Shown here piece by piece: positions 1 to 5,921 of a stretch of 6,903 nucleotides of DNA. Position 1 is the first letter of the stretch; the number at the start of each line of letters is the position of its first letter. Below the pieces are notes generated by a model, which saw only the letters and a list, made by a program, of their open reading frames with translations, ran no database searches and had not been told where the DNA came from. The translations under genes were made by a program, and so were the position numbers. The DNA comes from an uncultured Alphaproteobacteria bacterium (GTDB lineage: Bacteria; Pseudomonadota; Alphaproteobacteria; Puniceispirillales; UBA1172): positions 1-6,903 of the forward strand of contig CAJXME010000059.1 in the NCBI GenBank assembly GCA_913056245.1, read 5' to 3'.

Positions 1-93
1 ATCGGGGTTTTTGGCGCGCGCTTCATCGAGGAATTCAGCCAATCGAGGGCATAAGCGGCAGGTGTGATCGCGGTGGGGGACAGTTTTGGTCAT
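1..93 (-). CDS. Uracil-DNA glycosylase, probable family 5 (UDGb-like), N-terminal 31 codons only
   Basis: Only the first 31 codons are in the window; the gene continues beyond the left edge. The visible protein starts MTKTVPHRDH and contains CRLCPRLAEF, with Cys12 and Cys15 forming a CxxC pair. The CxLCPRL stretch is the usual N-terminal signature of family 5 (UDGb) uracil-DNA glycosylases; in families 4 and 5 such cysteines are iron-sulfur cluster ligands. These enzymes remove uracil, and in family 5 other deaminated bases, from DNA as the first step of base excision repair. The ATG overlaps the stop of the upstream NYN gene by one base (TAATG on the minus strand), and no strong Shine-Dalgarno sequence precedes it, so translational coupling is likely. 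The call rests on a short N terminus. The catalytic motifs are outside the window, so the exact family is uncertain. Confidence 0.65.
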   Translation of the reverse strand, partial: MTKTVPHRDHTCRLCPRLAEFLDEARAKNPD

Positions 94-722
94 TACGATT
101 GCCGGCGATCATCCAGAATAACAGCGCCGTCATCGCCGTCATCGTCATAATCATCATCGCCATAGTCGTCATTGCCATCATCATCACGGTGAGGGCGGCC
201 AATCAATTCCCGCAAATCATCCAATTCCACGAAATCATCGGTTTGGCGGCGCAGAACATCAGCCATGATGGGCGGTTTTGTTTTGGTGCTGGACACCACG
301 GTCATCCGCAGGCCTCGGTTTTGCATTTCTTCGATCAAGCGAACAAAATCACCATCGCCGGAAAACAGCACCGCGTGGTCGATATGCGGGGCTAATTTCA
401 GCATATCAAGCGCCAATTCCATATCCATATTGCCTTTGGTTCGCTTGCTGCCCGTGGCGGTGTCATAGAAATCGCGGGTTTGCTTGCTGATCACCGTGTA
501 GCCATTGTAATCAAGCCAATCGGCGAGGCGGCGAATGGGGGCAAAATCCCCATCATGGGGCAGGGCAGTGTAATAATAGGCGCGCACAAGGCGGCCTGTC
601 TTCTTCAATTCTTCAAGCATACGGGCGAAATCAACGTCAAACCCAAGGGACTTAAAGGTGGAATGGAAATTAGAGCCGTCGATAAAAACGGCAAAGCGTT
701 CATTTTCTTTGATATTGAGCAT
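93..722 (-). CDS. NYN domain protein (LabA/DUF88 type, PIN-superfamily putative nuclease) with acidic C-terminal tail
   Basis: This encodes 209 residues. The NYN fold spans about residues 8-165. The first strand FAVFIDGSNFH (10-20) carries Asp15. KGNMDMELALDML (96-108) carries Asp100 and Asp106. SGDGDF (121-126) carries Asp123 and Asp125. Together these give the acidic metal site expected of NYN/PIN ribonucleases. The family is thought to act on RNA, but the substrate of this subgroup is not known to me and no partner is evident. The tail, residues 180-198, is almost only Asp, Gly, Tyr and Asn and is probably disordered. The start at 722 is chosen because AGAGAAGG (728-735, minus strand) lies 5 bases upstream. 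An in-frame ATG at 857 would add 45 residues that do not look like protein sequence of this family. The stop overlaps the start of the glycosylase gene, so the two are probably one transcript. A DNA-repair link is inferred from that context only. Confidence 0.88.
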   Translation of the reverse strand: MLNIKENERFAVFIDGSNFHSTFKSLGFDVDFARMLEELKKTGRLVRAYYYTALPHDGDFAPIRRLADWLDYNGYTVISKQTRDFYDTATGSKRTKGNMDMELALDMLKLAPHIDHAVLFSGDGDFVRLIEEMQNRGLRMTVVSSTKTKPPIMADVLRRQTDDFVELDDLRELIGRPHRDDDGNDDYGDDDYDDDGDDGAVILDDRRQS

Positions 723-765
723 AGAAGCCTTCTCTTTGATTGTGGGCAAGCGCCAGTTGAGTGTC

Positions 766-827
766 CAACAGCCAAAGAGTTTTGAATATTCGATAAAATA
801 TAAATTAAATATGAGACTTTGGTGTTG
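766..827. repeat. Imperfect inverted repeat around an AT-rich core in the divergent spacer
   Basis: CAACAgCCAAAG (766-777) pairs with CTTTGGTGTTG (817-827). This gives 11 base pairs with a single unpaired G at 771. The 39 bases between the arms are nearly all A and T and include the short palindrome GAATATTC (784-791). The placement between divergent genes fits an operator with two half-sites, or a DNA structure over a shared promoter core. As RNA it would be a long-loop hairpin in the NYN or folK leader. The function is inferred; only the symmetry is seen. Confidence 0.45.
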
Positions 828-852
828 TATTAACATATGACTAAACGATACT
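825..852 (+). promoter_or_regulatory. Possible folK promoter (weak match)
   Basis: TTGTAT (825-830) and GATACT (847-852) are spaced by 16 bases. They resemble a sigma-70 type -35/-10 pair with 3 and 4 of 6 consensus positions. Transcription would start near 860 and leave a leader of roughly 85 bases before folK. The match is weak and the region is AT-rich, so chance resemblance is quite possible. Confidence 0.2.
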
Positions 853-944
853 AACATTCTGTCTCAATGACAACTGATGAAATTCCCCAACGTCCAGTCC
901 TCCTGTCATCATCTGCATAACGAGTGAAATAAAGTGAGTGAGTC

Positions 945-1463
945 ATGGCCAAGCCGCGCATTTTTCCCCGCATTTTTCTAGGAATTGGTGCCAATCTGAC
1001 CGCCGATGGCTTTGACACGCCGCAAGCGGGATGTCTGGCGGCGATCGATAGCCTTAAAGATGACGGCGTTGAGATCATTGCCATTTCACCATGGTATAAA
1101 AGCGCGCCTGTGCCAATCTCGGATCAGCCATGGTATCACAACGCGGTGGTGGAGATTACGACTGCCATGCGGCCCGAAGAATTAATCGCGGTCTTGCATC
1201 ACCGTGAAGCCGGGTTTGGCCGGATACGCGTCACCCGCAACGAAGCCCGGGTGCTCGATATTGATATTGTTGATTTCGATGGCATGGTCATGGACGGCAA
1301 TGTCACGCTTCCGCATCCGCGGATGCATGAGCGTGCTTTTGTCCTGCGACCCCTCTTTGATTTGGCGCCGGATTGGGTGCATCCGATCACCGGCGCTTCC
1401 ATTTCATCCTTATTGGACGGCGTTGATCCTGATCAGGACGTGATCCCGATTATAGAGGCTTGA
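945..1463 (+). CDS. folK: 2-amino-4-hydroxy-6-hydroxymethyldihydropteridine pyrophosphokinase (HPPK)
   Basis: FolK transfers pyrophosphate from ATP to 6-hydroxymethyl-7,8-dihydropterin, the step before dihydropteroate synthase in folate synthesis, in the cytoplasm. The protein has 172 residues, in the usual range for a single-domain HPPK. It opens with FLGIGANL (11-18). SPWYKSAPV (48-56) and QPWYHNAVVEI (61-71) follow. The signature LDIDIVDFDG (104-113) supplies the paired Asp105 and Asp107 that bind magnesium. LPHPRMHERAFVLRPLFDLAP (122-142) is the substrate and ATP loop. No fused aldolase or synthase domain is present. ATG 945 is the first possible start, because an in-frame TGA lies two codons upstream. 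The Shine-Dalgarno sequence is weak (GTGAGTGAG). rpoZ follows 73 bases later in the same direction. folK starts the rightward cluster and may contribute read-through into rpoZ. Confidence 0.95.
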   Translation: MAKPRIFPRIFLGIGANLTADGFDTPQAGCLAAIDSLKDDGVEIIAISPWYKSAPVPISDQPWYHNAVVEITTAMRPEELIAVLHHREAGFGRIRVTRNEARVLDIDIVDFDGMVMDGNVTLPHPRMHERAFVLRPLFDLAPDWVHPITGASISSLLDGVDPDQDVIPIIEA

Positions 1464-1488
1464 TTTACAGATAAAATAAGATTATGTT
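1460..1488 (+). promoter_or_regulatory. Probable rpoZ promoter
   Basis: TTGATT (1460-1465) and TATGTT (1483-1488) are separated by exactly 17 bases. Each matches 4 of 6 sigma-70 type consensus positions. The -35 element overlaps the folK stop codon. Transcription would begin near 1495, leaving a leader of about 40 bases before rpoZ. The good spacing and the position in a short spacer before a highly expressed gene support it. It is a reading by eye only. Confidence 0.4.
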
Positions 1489-1523
1489 CGGCGCTTTATT
1501 GCTTCACCACACATCACGCAGAC

Positions 1524-1529
1524 GAGGAG
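1524..1529 (+). promoter_or_regulatory. Strong ribosome binding site of rpoZ
   Basis: GAGGAG lies 7 bases upstream of ATG 1537. It is the clearest Shine-Dalgarno sequence in the window and fixes the rpoZ start. By contrast rsh, pdxJ and folK have weak ones. Confidence 0.8.
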
Positions 1530-1536
1530 ACCTAAG

Positions 1537-1977
1537 ATGGCTCGTGTAACCGTTGAAGATTGTATCGATAAAATTCCAAATCGTTTTGATCTGGTTTTAA
1601 CAGCGGCTCAGCGTGCGCGTGGCATTTCTTCAGGTGATCCCATCACCATTGATCGCGACAACGACAAAGACCCGGTGATCGCGCTTCGTGAAATCGCCGA
1701 TGAAACGATTTCGATCGACGAAGTCAATGAAGATTTGGTGAAAAGCCTTCAGCGCATGAAGCGCCGCGAAGAAGAACAATCAGCTCTCGACGAAGCCGCC
1801 AGCATGGCGCAGGACGATATGGCCTCTTTCAACAGCGACTTCGGTGCCGATAGCAATGACGCAGAAGGCATGCAAATCAGCGCGGCTGGCATGGGCGAAG
1901 ATGATAACGCTTTTGGCGACGACGGTTCCTTTGCGGATGAAGGCTCTTTCGGTGATGAAGGCATCGCCGAAGAATAA
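1537..1977 (+). CDS. rpoZ: DNA-directed RNA polymerase omega subunit with long acidic tail
   Basis: Omega is the small RNA polymerase subunit that wraps the C-terminal part of beta-prime and aids assembly. The N-terminal part is classic: [10 protein letters not shown], then [19 protein letters not shown] (about 16-34). The conserved RpoZ core covers roughly residues 1-65. In E. coli the residues just after the initiator Met take part in a ppGpp site at the omega/beta-prime interface, and that MARVT stretch is kept here. The full length is 146 residues, longer than E. coli omega (about 90) and at the long end for alphaproteobacteria. The extra part (about 80-146) is rich in Asp, Glu, Ser, Gly and Ala and is probably disordered. 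It ends in a degenerate six-residue repeat, listed separately. The gene has its own strong ribosome binding site and probable promoter. It sits directly before the (p)ppGpp enzyme gene, a common pairing in bacteria. Confidence 0.96.
   Translation: MARVTVEDCIDKIPNRFDLVLTAAQRARGISSGDPITIDRDNDKDPVIALREIADETISIDEVNEDLVKSLQRMKRREEEQSALDEAASMAQDDMASFNSDFGADSNDAEGMQISAAGMGEDDNAFGDDGSFADEGSFGDEGIAEE
1915..1968 (+). repeat. Degenerate 18-base (six-residue) tandem repeat in the rpoZ tail
   Basis: Three consecutive 18-base units encode [12 protein letters not shown] and GDEGIA (residues 127-144 of omega). The units differ at codon third positions, so the protein repeat is better kept than the DNA repeat. 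This looks like old slippage or duplication followed by drift within an acidic disordered tail. Confidence 0.6.
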
Positions 1978-2022
1978 TCGGCCTCACCGCGCCAATAAAA
2001 ATACAATCAAAGCATAATAGTG

Positions 2023-2059
2023 GCTTTCAGAAGGCAACAATTGTTGTAGATTTGAAAGC
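2023..2059 (+). promoter_or_regulatory. Leader hairpin ending at the base before the rsh start codon
   Basis: GCTTTCAGA (2023-2031) pairs with TTTGAAAGC (2051-2059), nine pairs including one G-U. Inside this stem lies the perfect palindrome CAACAATTGTTG (2035-2046), which can form a second short stem with an AATT loop. The 3' arm contains GAAAG, the only Shine-Dalgarno-like sequence before ATG 2060, so in the folded form the ribosome site would be hidden. Translational control is an inference from position. As DNA, the central 12-base palindrome could also be a dimeric repressor site. The 82-base spacer 1978-2059 shows no Rho-independent terminator. CATAAT (2013-2018) resembles a -10 box but has no matching -35. 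Confidence 0.4.
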
Positions 2060-4186
2060 ATGACTGTACTTGACGTAAAACCGTTGACCGATCGCATCCG
2101 CGCCTATAATCCGGCGATTGATGATGAGATGCTGTCGCGCGCCTTCAGTTTTGCTGAAAAGGCGCATCACGGTCAGGTGCGCGCGTCGGGTGAGCCGTAT
2201 TTCACCCATCCGGTGGAAGTCGCGCTTATTCTGGCGGATATGCACCTTGATCCCGCGACGATCATCACCGCCTTGCTTCATGACGTGGTGGAAGATACCG
2301 GCGTGACCCTTGATGCCATCCGCCAGAAATTCACCGATGAAATCGCCAGTCTCGTTGATGGCGTCACGAAACTGACACGGATTGAGATGAAATCCGACAA
2401 TAAGCAAGCGGAAAACTTCCGCAAACTTGTTTTGGCGATGAGCGAAGACATCCGCGTGCTGTTGGTGAAATTGGCGGATCGCACCCATAATATGCGGACG
2501 ATTGACCATATTTCCCGCGCCGATAAACGGCTTCGTATCGCCGAAGAAACCTTGGCAATTTTTGCGCCTTTGGCCGAGCGGATCGGCATGACGCATTTCC
2601 AGCATGAATTGGAAGACCGCGCGTTTGCGGTGGTCAATCCAGAAATGCGCACCTCTATTCTTTCGCGCTTGGATTATTTATCCGCGCAATCGGAAGATTT
2701 GGTCAGCCGCATCTGCAATGAATTGAACGCGACGCTGGCCGATGCTGGCCTTGAAAGCAGCGTGTCTGGGCGGCGCAAATCAGCCTATTCAATTTGGCGG
2801 AAAATGCAGCGTCAAAAGGTCGAAATGGAAGAGTTATCCGACATTATGGCTTTTCGCGTGATCGTCCCTGAGATCGGCGATTGCTATCGCGCACTAGGCA
2901 TCTTGCATCAGAAATTCCCTATGGTGATGGGGCGGTTTAAGGATTACATCTCCACCCCCAAACGCAACCGATATCAATCTTTGCACACGGGCATCATCGG
3001 GCCGAATAAAAAGAAGATTGAGGTGCAAATCCGCACGCCATCCATGCATGAAGTGGCGGAACGTGGGGTGGCGGCGCATTGGGGCTATAAATCCGATGGT
3101 AAATCCGTTCGCTCCAGTGAATTCCAGCAATTGAAATGGCTCAATGATCTGGTTCGGGTGCTGGAAAACGCCGATACCTCCGACGAATTTCTTGAACACA
3201 CGCATATGGAAATGTATGCCGATCAGGTCTTTTGCTTCACGCCGAAAGGGATGCTGGTGACCTTGCCGAAAGGCGCAACGGCGGTGGATTTTGCCTATGA
3301 TCTGCATTCGCATATTGGCGATACCTGTATTGGCGCCAAAATCAACGGCAAAATGCGGCAATTGGCAACGGTGCTGAATAACGGCGATCAGGTGGAGGTC
3401 TTGACCTCCGCGACGGCATCGCCCAATCCGGAATGGGAAAATTTTGTCGTTACGGGGCGGGCGAAATCCGCGGTGCGCAAATTCATCCGCCTCGAAAAGC
3501 AAAAAGAATTCGCGCAATTGGGACGGGGCTTGTTGCAAAAAACCTTCCGGCAATCAGGCAAAGACCTCGATGAAAGCAAATTATTGCCCGCCTTGATGCA
3601 TTTCAATCTGCGCACGGATGAAGAGTTATTCGCCCGTGTGGGCGAAAATCACATCTCCCCAGAAGAAGTGTTTGAGCAATTCTTCCCCGGGGAGAAAACC
3701 GCCGAAGCGCCCAAAAAATCCAAAGGCGCGGCGAAAAAACCTTCGCTCAACATCAAAGGCTTGATCCCGGGGATGGCGGTGCATCATGGCCGCTGTTGTC
3801 ATCCTCTGCCCGGAGAACGCATCATTGGTATCATTACCACGGGCAAGGGCATCACCGTGCATCGCGTGGATTGTCAGAATCTCGAAAAATTCACCGCCAT
3901 GCCCGAGTTATGGGTGGATATCGAATGGGAAAGCGACACCCCTAATGTTGTGAATGCTCAATTGGAAACCGTTATTTCCAACGAGCCGGGGAGCCTTGCC
4001 GCCGTCACCACCACGATCAGCGATCATGGCGGCAATATCACCAATATTCAATTGACGGCCAGAACGCTTGAATTTTTCACCTTTGTCACCGATGTTGAAG
4101 TCTCCGATGTGCGGCATTTAAGATCGATTGTCGCCGCCCTGCAATCCAATCCGTTTATTGAATCCGTGGAAAGAGCCAAGTCTTAA
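2060..4186 (+). CDS. rsh: Bifunctional (p)ppGpp synthetase/hydrolase (RelA/SpoT homologue, Rsh)
   Basis: The 708-residue protein makes and degrades (p)ppGpp, the stringent-response alarmone. The N-terminal HD hydrolase looks intact: His50 in YFTHP, HDVVED (74-79), and Asp140 and Asn144 in LADRTHNMR. The synthetase domain carries GRRKSAYSIWRKM (237-249), Asp261 in LSDIMAFRV and Glu321 in IEVQIRT. Its RFKD (292-295) is the RxKD form of bifunctional Rel/SpoT enzymes, not the ExDD form of synthetase-only RelA. A TGS domain follows (about 388-448, with His418). After a Lys-rich linker (546-561) comes the conserved Cys region (Cys579, Cys580, Cys605), then a C-terminal ACT domain (about 635-705). 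Length and domain order are standard for alphaproteobacterial Rsh. The preceding leader can fold over the weak ribosome site. The TAA stop overlaps the next ATG (TAATG), so DUF2062 is probably translationally coupled. No defect was seen. Confidence 0.96.
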   Translation: MTVLDVKPLTDRIRAYNPAIDDEMLSRAFSFAEKAHHGQVRASGEPYFTHPVEVALILADMHLDPATIITALLHDVVEDTGVTLDAIRQKFTDEIASLVDGVTKLTRIEMKSDNKQAENFRKLVLAMSEDIRVLLVKLADRTHNMRTIDHISRADKRLRIAEETLAIFAPLAERIGMTHFQHELEDRAFAVVNPEMRTSILSRLDYLSAQSEDLVSRICNELNATLADAGLESSVSGRRKSAYSIWRKMQRQKVEMEELSDIMAFRVIVPEIGDCYRALGILHQKFPMVMGRFKDYISTPKRNRYQSLHTGIIGPNKKKIEVQIRTPSMHEVAERGVAAHWGYKSDGKSVRSSEFQQLKWLNDLVRVLENADTSDEFLEHTHMEMYADQVFCFTPKGMLVTLPKGATAVDFAYDLHSHIGDTCIGAKINGKMRQLATVLNNGDQVEVLTSATASPNPEWENFVVTGRAKSAVRKFIRLEKQKEFAQLGRGLLQKTFRQSGKDLDESKLLPALMHFNLRTDEELFARVGENHISPEEVFEQFFPGEKTAEAPKKSKGAAKKPSLNIKGLIPGMAVHHGRCCHPLPGERIIGIITTGKGITVHRVDCQNLEKFTAMPELWVDIEWESDTPNVVNAQLETVISNEPGSLAAVTTTISDHGGNITNIQLTARTLEFFTFVTDVEVSDVRHLRSIVAALQSNPFIESVERAKS

Positions 4187-4749
4187 TGTTGTTTCGTCGT
4201 CGCAATCGCAATTTTTTGGCTTCTATCCAAGCCTTTATTTGGCCTAAAAAAGGCGTCATGCGGGGCTGGATTTATTTGATGCTCCGTATCTTGCGCATCC
4301 GCAGCACGAATTATTCATTGGCGGCGGGGTTCGCGGCAGGGGTGGCGGTGTCTTTCACCCCATTGATTGGGTTTCACTTCATTCTTGGGATTGGTCTGGC
4401 GTGGCTTATTCGCGGCAATATGATTCTTTCCATGATCGGAACAGCCGTGGGCAATCCTTGGACATTCCCGCTGATTTGGGTGTTGATCTATGCCGTTGGA
4501 TCACAAATCTTAGGGCGCGATCCCACGGAAGCAGATGTCACTGCGTTGAGTTATGATTTCTTACTCAACTCACCGGGGGAAGTCTTGGTCTCGATGCTGG
4601 TTGGTGGCCTTGCCATGGGGTCTGTTTTTGGCTTGGCCAGTTTCGCCTTGATCTACTTATTCGCCGATCGCATCCGCCGTTACCTCTTGAGCGTCAAGCA
4701 TCAGCGGCTTCGTAAAATGGTCTTAAAGCGAGCAAGTCATGGGTCTTGA
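4186..4749 (+). CDS. DUF2062 family membrane protein
   Basis: This encodes a 187-residue integral membrane protein of unknown biochemical role. After a basic N terminus (FRRRNR at 3-8) come three hydrophobic stretches, at about 43-75, 79-109 and 133-160. A basic C-terminal segment follows (RIRR at 162-165, then several Lys and Arg). DUF2062 landmarks are present: SFTPLIGFH (56-64), RGN (76-78), and [11 protein letters not shown] (85-95). The basic ends suggest both lie in the cytoplasm or that the C terminus is close to it, but the topology is uncertain. The start overlaps the rsh stop by one base, with GGAAAGAG as a reasonable ribosome site in the end of rsh. The end overlaps pdxJ by 11 bases. 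This places it firmly in the rsh-pdxJ-acpS-lepB-rnc operon, but nothing in the sequence says what it does. The family call is good; function is unknown. Confidence 0.85.
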   Translation: MLFRRRNRNFLASIQAFIWPKKGVMRGWIYLMLRILRIRSTNYSLAAGFAAGVAVSFTPLIGFHFILGIGLAWLIRGNMILSMIGTAVGNPWTFPLIWVLIYAVGSQILGRDPTEADVTALSYDFLLNSPGEVLVSMLVGGLAMGSVFGLASFALIYLFADRIRRYLLSVKHQRLRKMVLKRASHGS

Positions 4750-5488
4750 TCTGCCATATCTTCGTCTTGGCGTGAATATCGATCACGTCGCCACGGTCAG
4801 GAACGCGCGCGGCGGCTCGCATCCTGATCCTATTGAGGCCGCTATGCTCGCCATTGAAGCGGGGGCGGATGGCATCACCGCGCATTTGCGCGAAGACCGC
4901 CGCCACATCCGCGATGATGATATCGCTCAGTTGAAAGCCACGATCACCAAACCGCTTAATTTTGAAATGGCGGCGACCGATGAGATGGTGGCCATCGCCC
5001 TTCAAACTCGCCCCAACGCCGCCTGCTTGGTGCCGGAAAAAAGAGAAGAAGTCACCACCGAAGGGGGACTCGACATTCGCGGGCATCAAAGCCGCATTCA
5101 AGATATTGCGGGGATGCTGAAAAGCCATGGGATCAGGGTGTCTTTGTTTATCGAATCTGACCCCAAACAAATCGAAACGGCGGCGGAAATTGGCGCGGAT
5201 ATCATCGAATTGCACACGGGCCGCTATTGCGATGAAACAGGATCAGCGCGCGCTGAAGAATTATCCCGCATCCAGCAGGGGGCAGTGATCGGCCATGATC
5301 TGGGGCTGGAATGCCACGCTGGCCATGGGCTGGGCTTCGATACGGTGGGTGATATCGCCGCCATCCCGCAATTGGTGGAATTGAATATTGGCCATTTCCT
5401 GATCGGGGCGGCGGTGACGATGGGGCTGAAACCAGCGGTTCAGGAAATGCGCCGGTATATGGACATCGCACGAAAGACCATCGCATAG
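4739..5488 (+). CDS. pdxJ: Pyridoxine 5'-phosphate synthase
   Basis: PdxJ condenses 1-deoxy-D-xylulose 5-phosphate with 3-amino-1-hydroxyacetone 1-phosphate to pyridoxine 5'-phosphate, the ring-closing step of the DXP-dependent vitamin B6 route. At 249 residues it has normal length for this TIM-barrel enzyme. Conserved blocks are [16 protein letters not shown] (10-25), [12 protein letters not shown] (46-57), NFEMA (74-78, Glu76), [15 protein letters not shown] (95-109), SLFIE (134-138), ELHTG (156-160), HAGHGL (192-197, His195) and [10 protein letters not shown] (213-222). All active-site blocks are present. The ATG lies 11 bases inside the DUF2062 end and has only a weak ribosome site, so coupling to upstream translation is likely. 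The start fits the usual distance from the first block. acpS begins one base after the TAG stop, a pairing conserved in many proteobacteria. Confidence 0.97.
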   Translation: MGLDLPYLRLGVNIDHVATVRNARGGSHPDPIEAAMLAIEAGADGITAHLREDRRHIRDDDIAQLKATITKPLNFEMAATDEMVAIALQTRPNAACLVPEKREEVTTEGGLDIRGHQSRIQDIAGMLKSHGIRVSLFIESDPKQIETAAEIGADIIELHTGRYCDETGSARAEELSRIQQGAVIGHDLGLECHAGHGLGFDTVGDIAAIPQLVELNIGHFLIGAAVTMGLKPAVQEMRRYMDIARKTIA

Positions 5489-5489
5489 C

Positions 5490-5876
5490 ATGATCTATGG
5501 CATTGGCACAGATTTGGTTGAAATTGATCGCATCGCCAAGATGATCACCCGCCATGGCCAGCGCTTTCTTGATCGGGTTTATACCAAGGATGAACAAGCG
5601 GCGGCTCAAGAACGCGGTGATCAATCGCGATATTACGCCATGCGTTTTGCCGCCAAGGAAGCCGCGTGGAAAGCCTTATCGCCGGGGCGTGATCAAGGCA
5701 TTGGCTGGCAAGATTTGGAAATTCTTAGCCGCGATGACGGTCAGCCGATCTTGAATTTGAAAGGCAAAGCGGCGGATTATTTTGCCCAAGAAACCAACAA
5801 TCAAGGGATATGCCATTTATCATTAAGCGATGATGGTGGGATGGCGCTTGCTTTTGTGGTGCTTTCCGCGCCATAA
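5490..5876 (+). CDS. acpS: Holo-[acyl-carrier-protein] synthase
   Basis: AcpS transfers the 4'-phosphopantetheine arm of coenzyme A to a serine of apo-acyl carrier protein and so activates fatty acid synthesis. The protein has 128 residues, normal for the small trimeric AcpS class. MIYGIGTDLVEIDRI (1-15) carries the magnesium ligand Asp8. RFAAKEAAWKAL (52-63) carries Glu57 and Lys61, the other hallmark of the family. GIGWQDLEI (about 70-78) and HLSLSDD near the C terminus complete the fold. It starts one base after pdxJ and the stop is followed by the hairpin before lepB. No odd features were seen. Confidence 0.96.
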   Translation: MIYGIGTDLVEIDRIAKMITRHGQRFLDRVYTKDEQAAAQERGDQSRYYAMRFAAKEAAWKALSPGRDQGIGWQDLEILSRDDGQPILNLKGKAADYFAQETNNQGICHLSLSDDGGMALAFVVLSAP

Positions 5877-5902
5877 AGGGCAACAATTTGTTGCGCTCCT
5901 TT
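5875..5902 (+). promoter_or_regulatory. Stable hairpin between acpS and lepB
   Basis: AAAGGGCAACA (5875-5885) pairs with TGTTGC (5889-5894) and CCTTT (5898-5902). This gives 11 pairs, a 3-base ATT loop and one 3-base bulge (5895-5897). The 5' arm includes the last bases of the acpS stop codon. The hairpin ends 20 bases before the lepB start and leaves its AGGGA ribosome site free. It is followed by GATC rather than a run of T, so it is not a typical Rho-independent terminator. It might be an attenuator, an RNA processing or stability element, or a protein-binding palindrome. The apex repeats the palindrome found before rsh. Confidence 0.45.
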
Positions 5903-5921
5903 GATCAGCAGGGATAAAACC

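Larger units (their letters stand above)
723..944. other. Divergent intergenic region between the NYN gene and folK
   Basis: This 222-base spacer separates genes transcribed away from each other, so it should hold promoters for both directions. Its middle (about 778-850) is strongly AT-rich. It contains an imperfect inverted repeat (766-777 with 817-827), listed separately. No coding sequence was recognised in it. An in-frame TGA at 939-941 shows that folK cannot begin upstream of 945. No Rho-independent terminator is visible, as expected between divergent genes. Confidence 0.8.

Noticed and set aside
99..395. Open frame on the plus strand rich in Ile, Val and Ala opposite the NYN gene
   Set aside because: Its hydrophobic look comes from reading the Asp-codon run of the NYN tail backwards. 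The NYN frame has clear family motifs and there is no ribosome site for the plus-strand frame.
723..857. Longer NYN protein starting at an upstream ATG (857, minus strand)
   Set aside because: The extra 45 residues resemble translated AT-rich spacer, and a good ribosome site precedes the ATG at 722, right before the conserved N terminus.
851..1084. Minus-strand open frame across the folK start
   Set aside because: It lies opposite a certain folK frame and the divergent spacer, has no recognisable motif, and is Arg/Ser/Pro-rich as expected of an antisense shadow.
1427..1438. Perfect 12-base palindrome TCCTGATCAGGA near the end of folK
   Set aside because: It is explained by coding for DPDQD in the FolK tail. 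No second copy or neighbouring half-site was seen, and it lies too far from a start codon to be a clear operator.
2894..3553. 219-residue open frame on the minus strand within rsh
   Set aside because: It is antisense to the highly conserved TGS and synthetase part of Rsh. The composition is rich in His, Arg and Phe, typical of a reverse-complement reading, and there is no family motif.
4694..5215. 173-residue open frame on the minus strand within pdxJ
   Set aside because: It is antisense to conserved PdxJ blocks, with no motif and no ribosome site.
5875..5902. Rho-independent terminator after acpS
   Set aside because: The stem is convincing but no T-run follows it, and the downstream genes are packed in the same direction without a clear promoter of their own.
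5901..5921. LepB start at TTG 5901
   Set aside because: It lies within the hairpin and lacks a spaced ribosome site. ATG 5922 has AGGGA 7 bases upstream and gives a normal N terminus.
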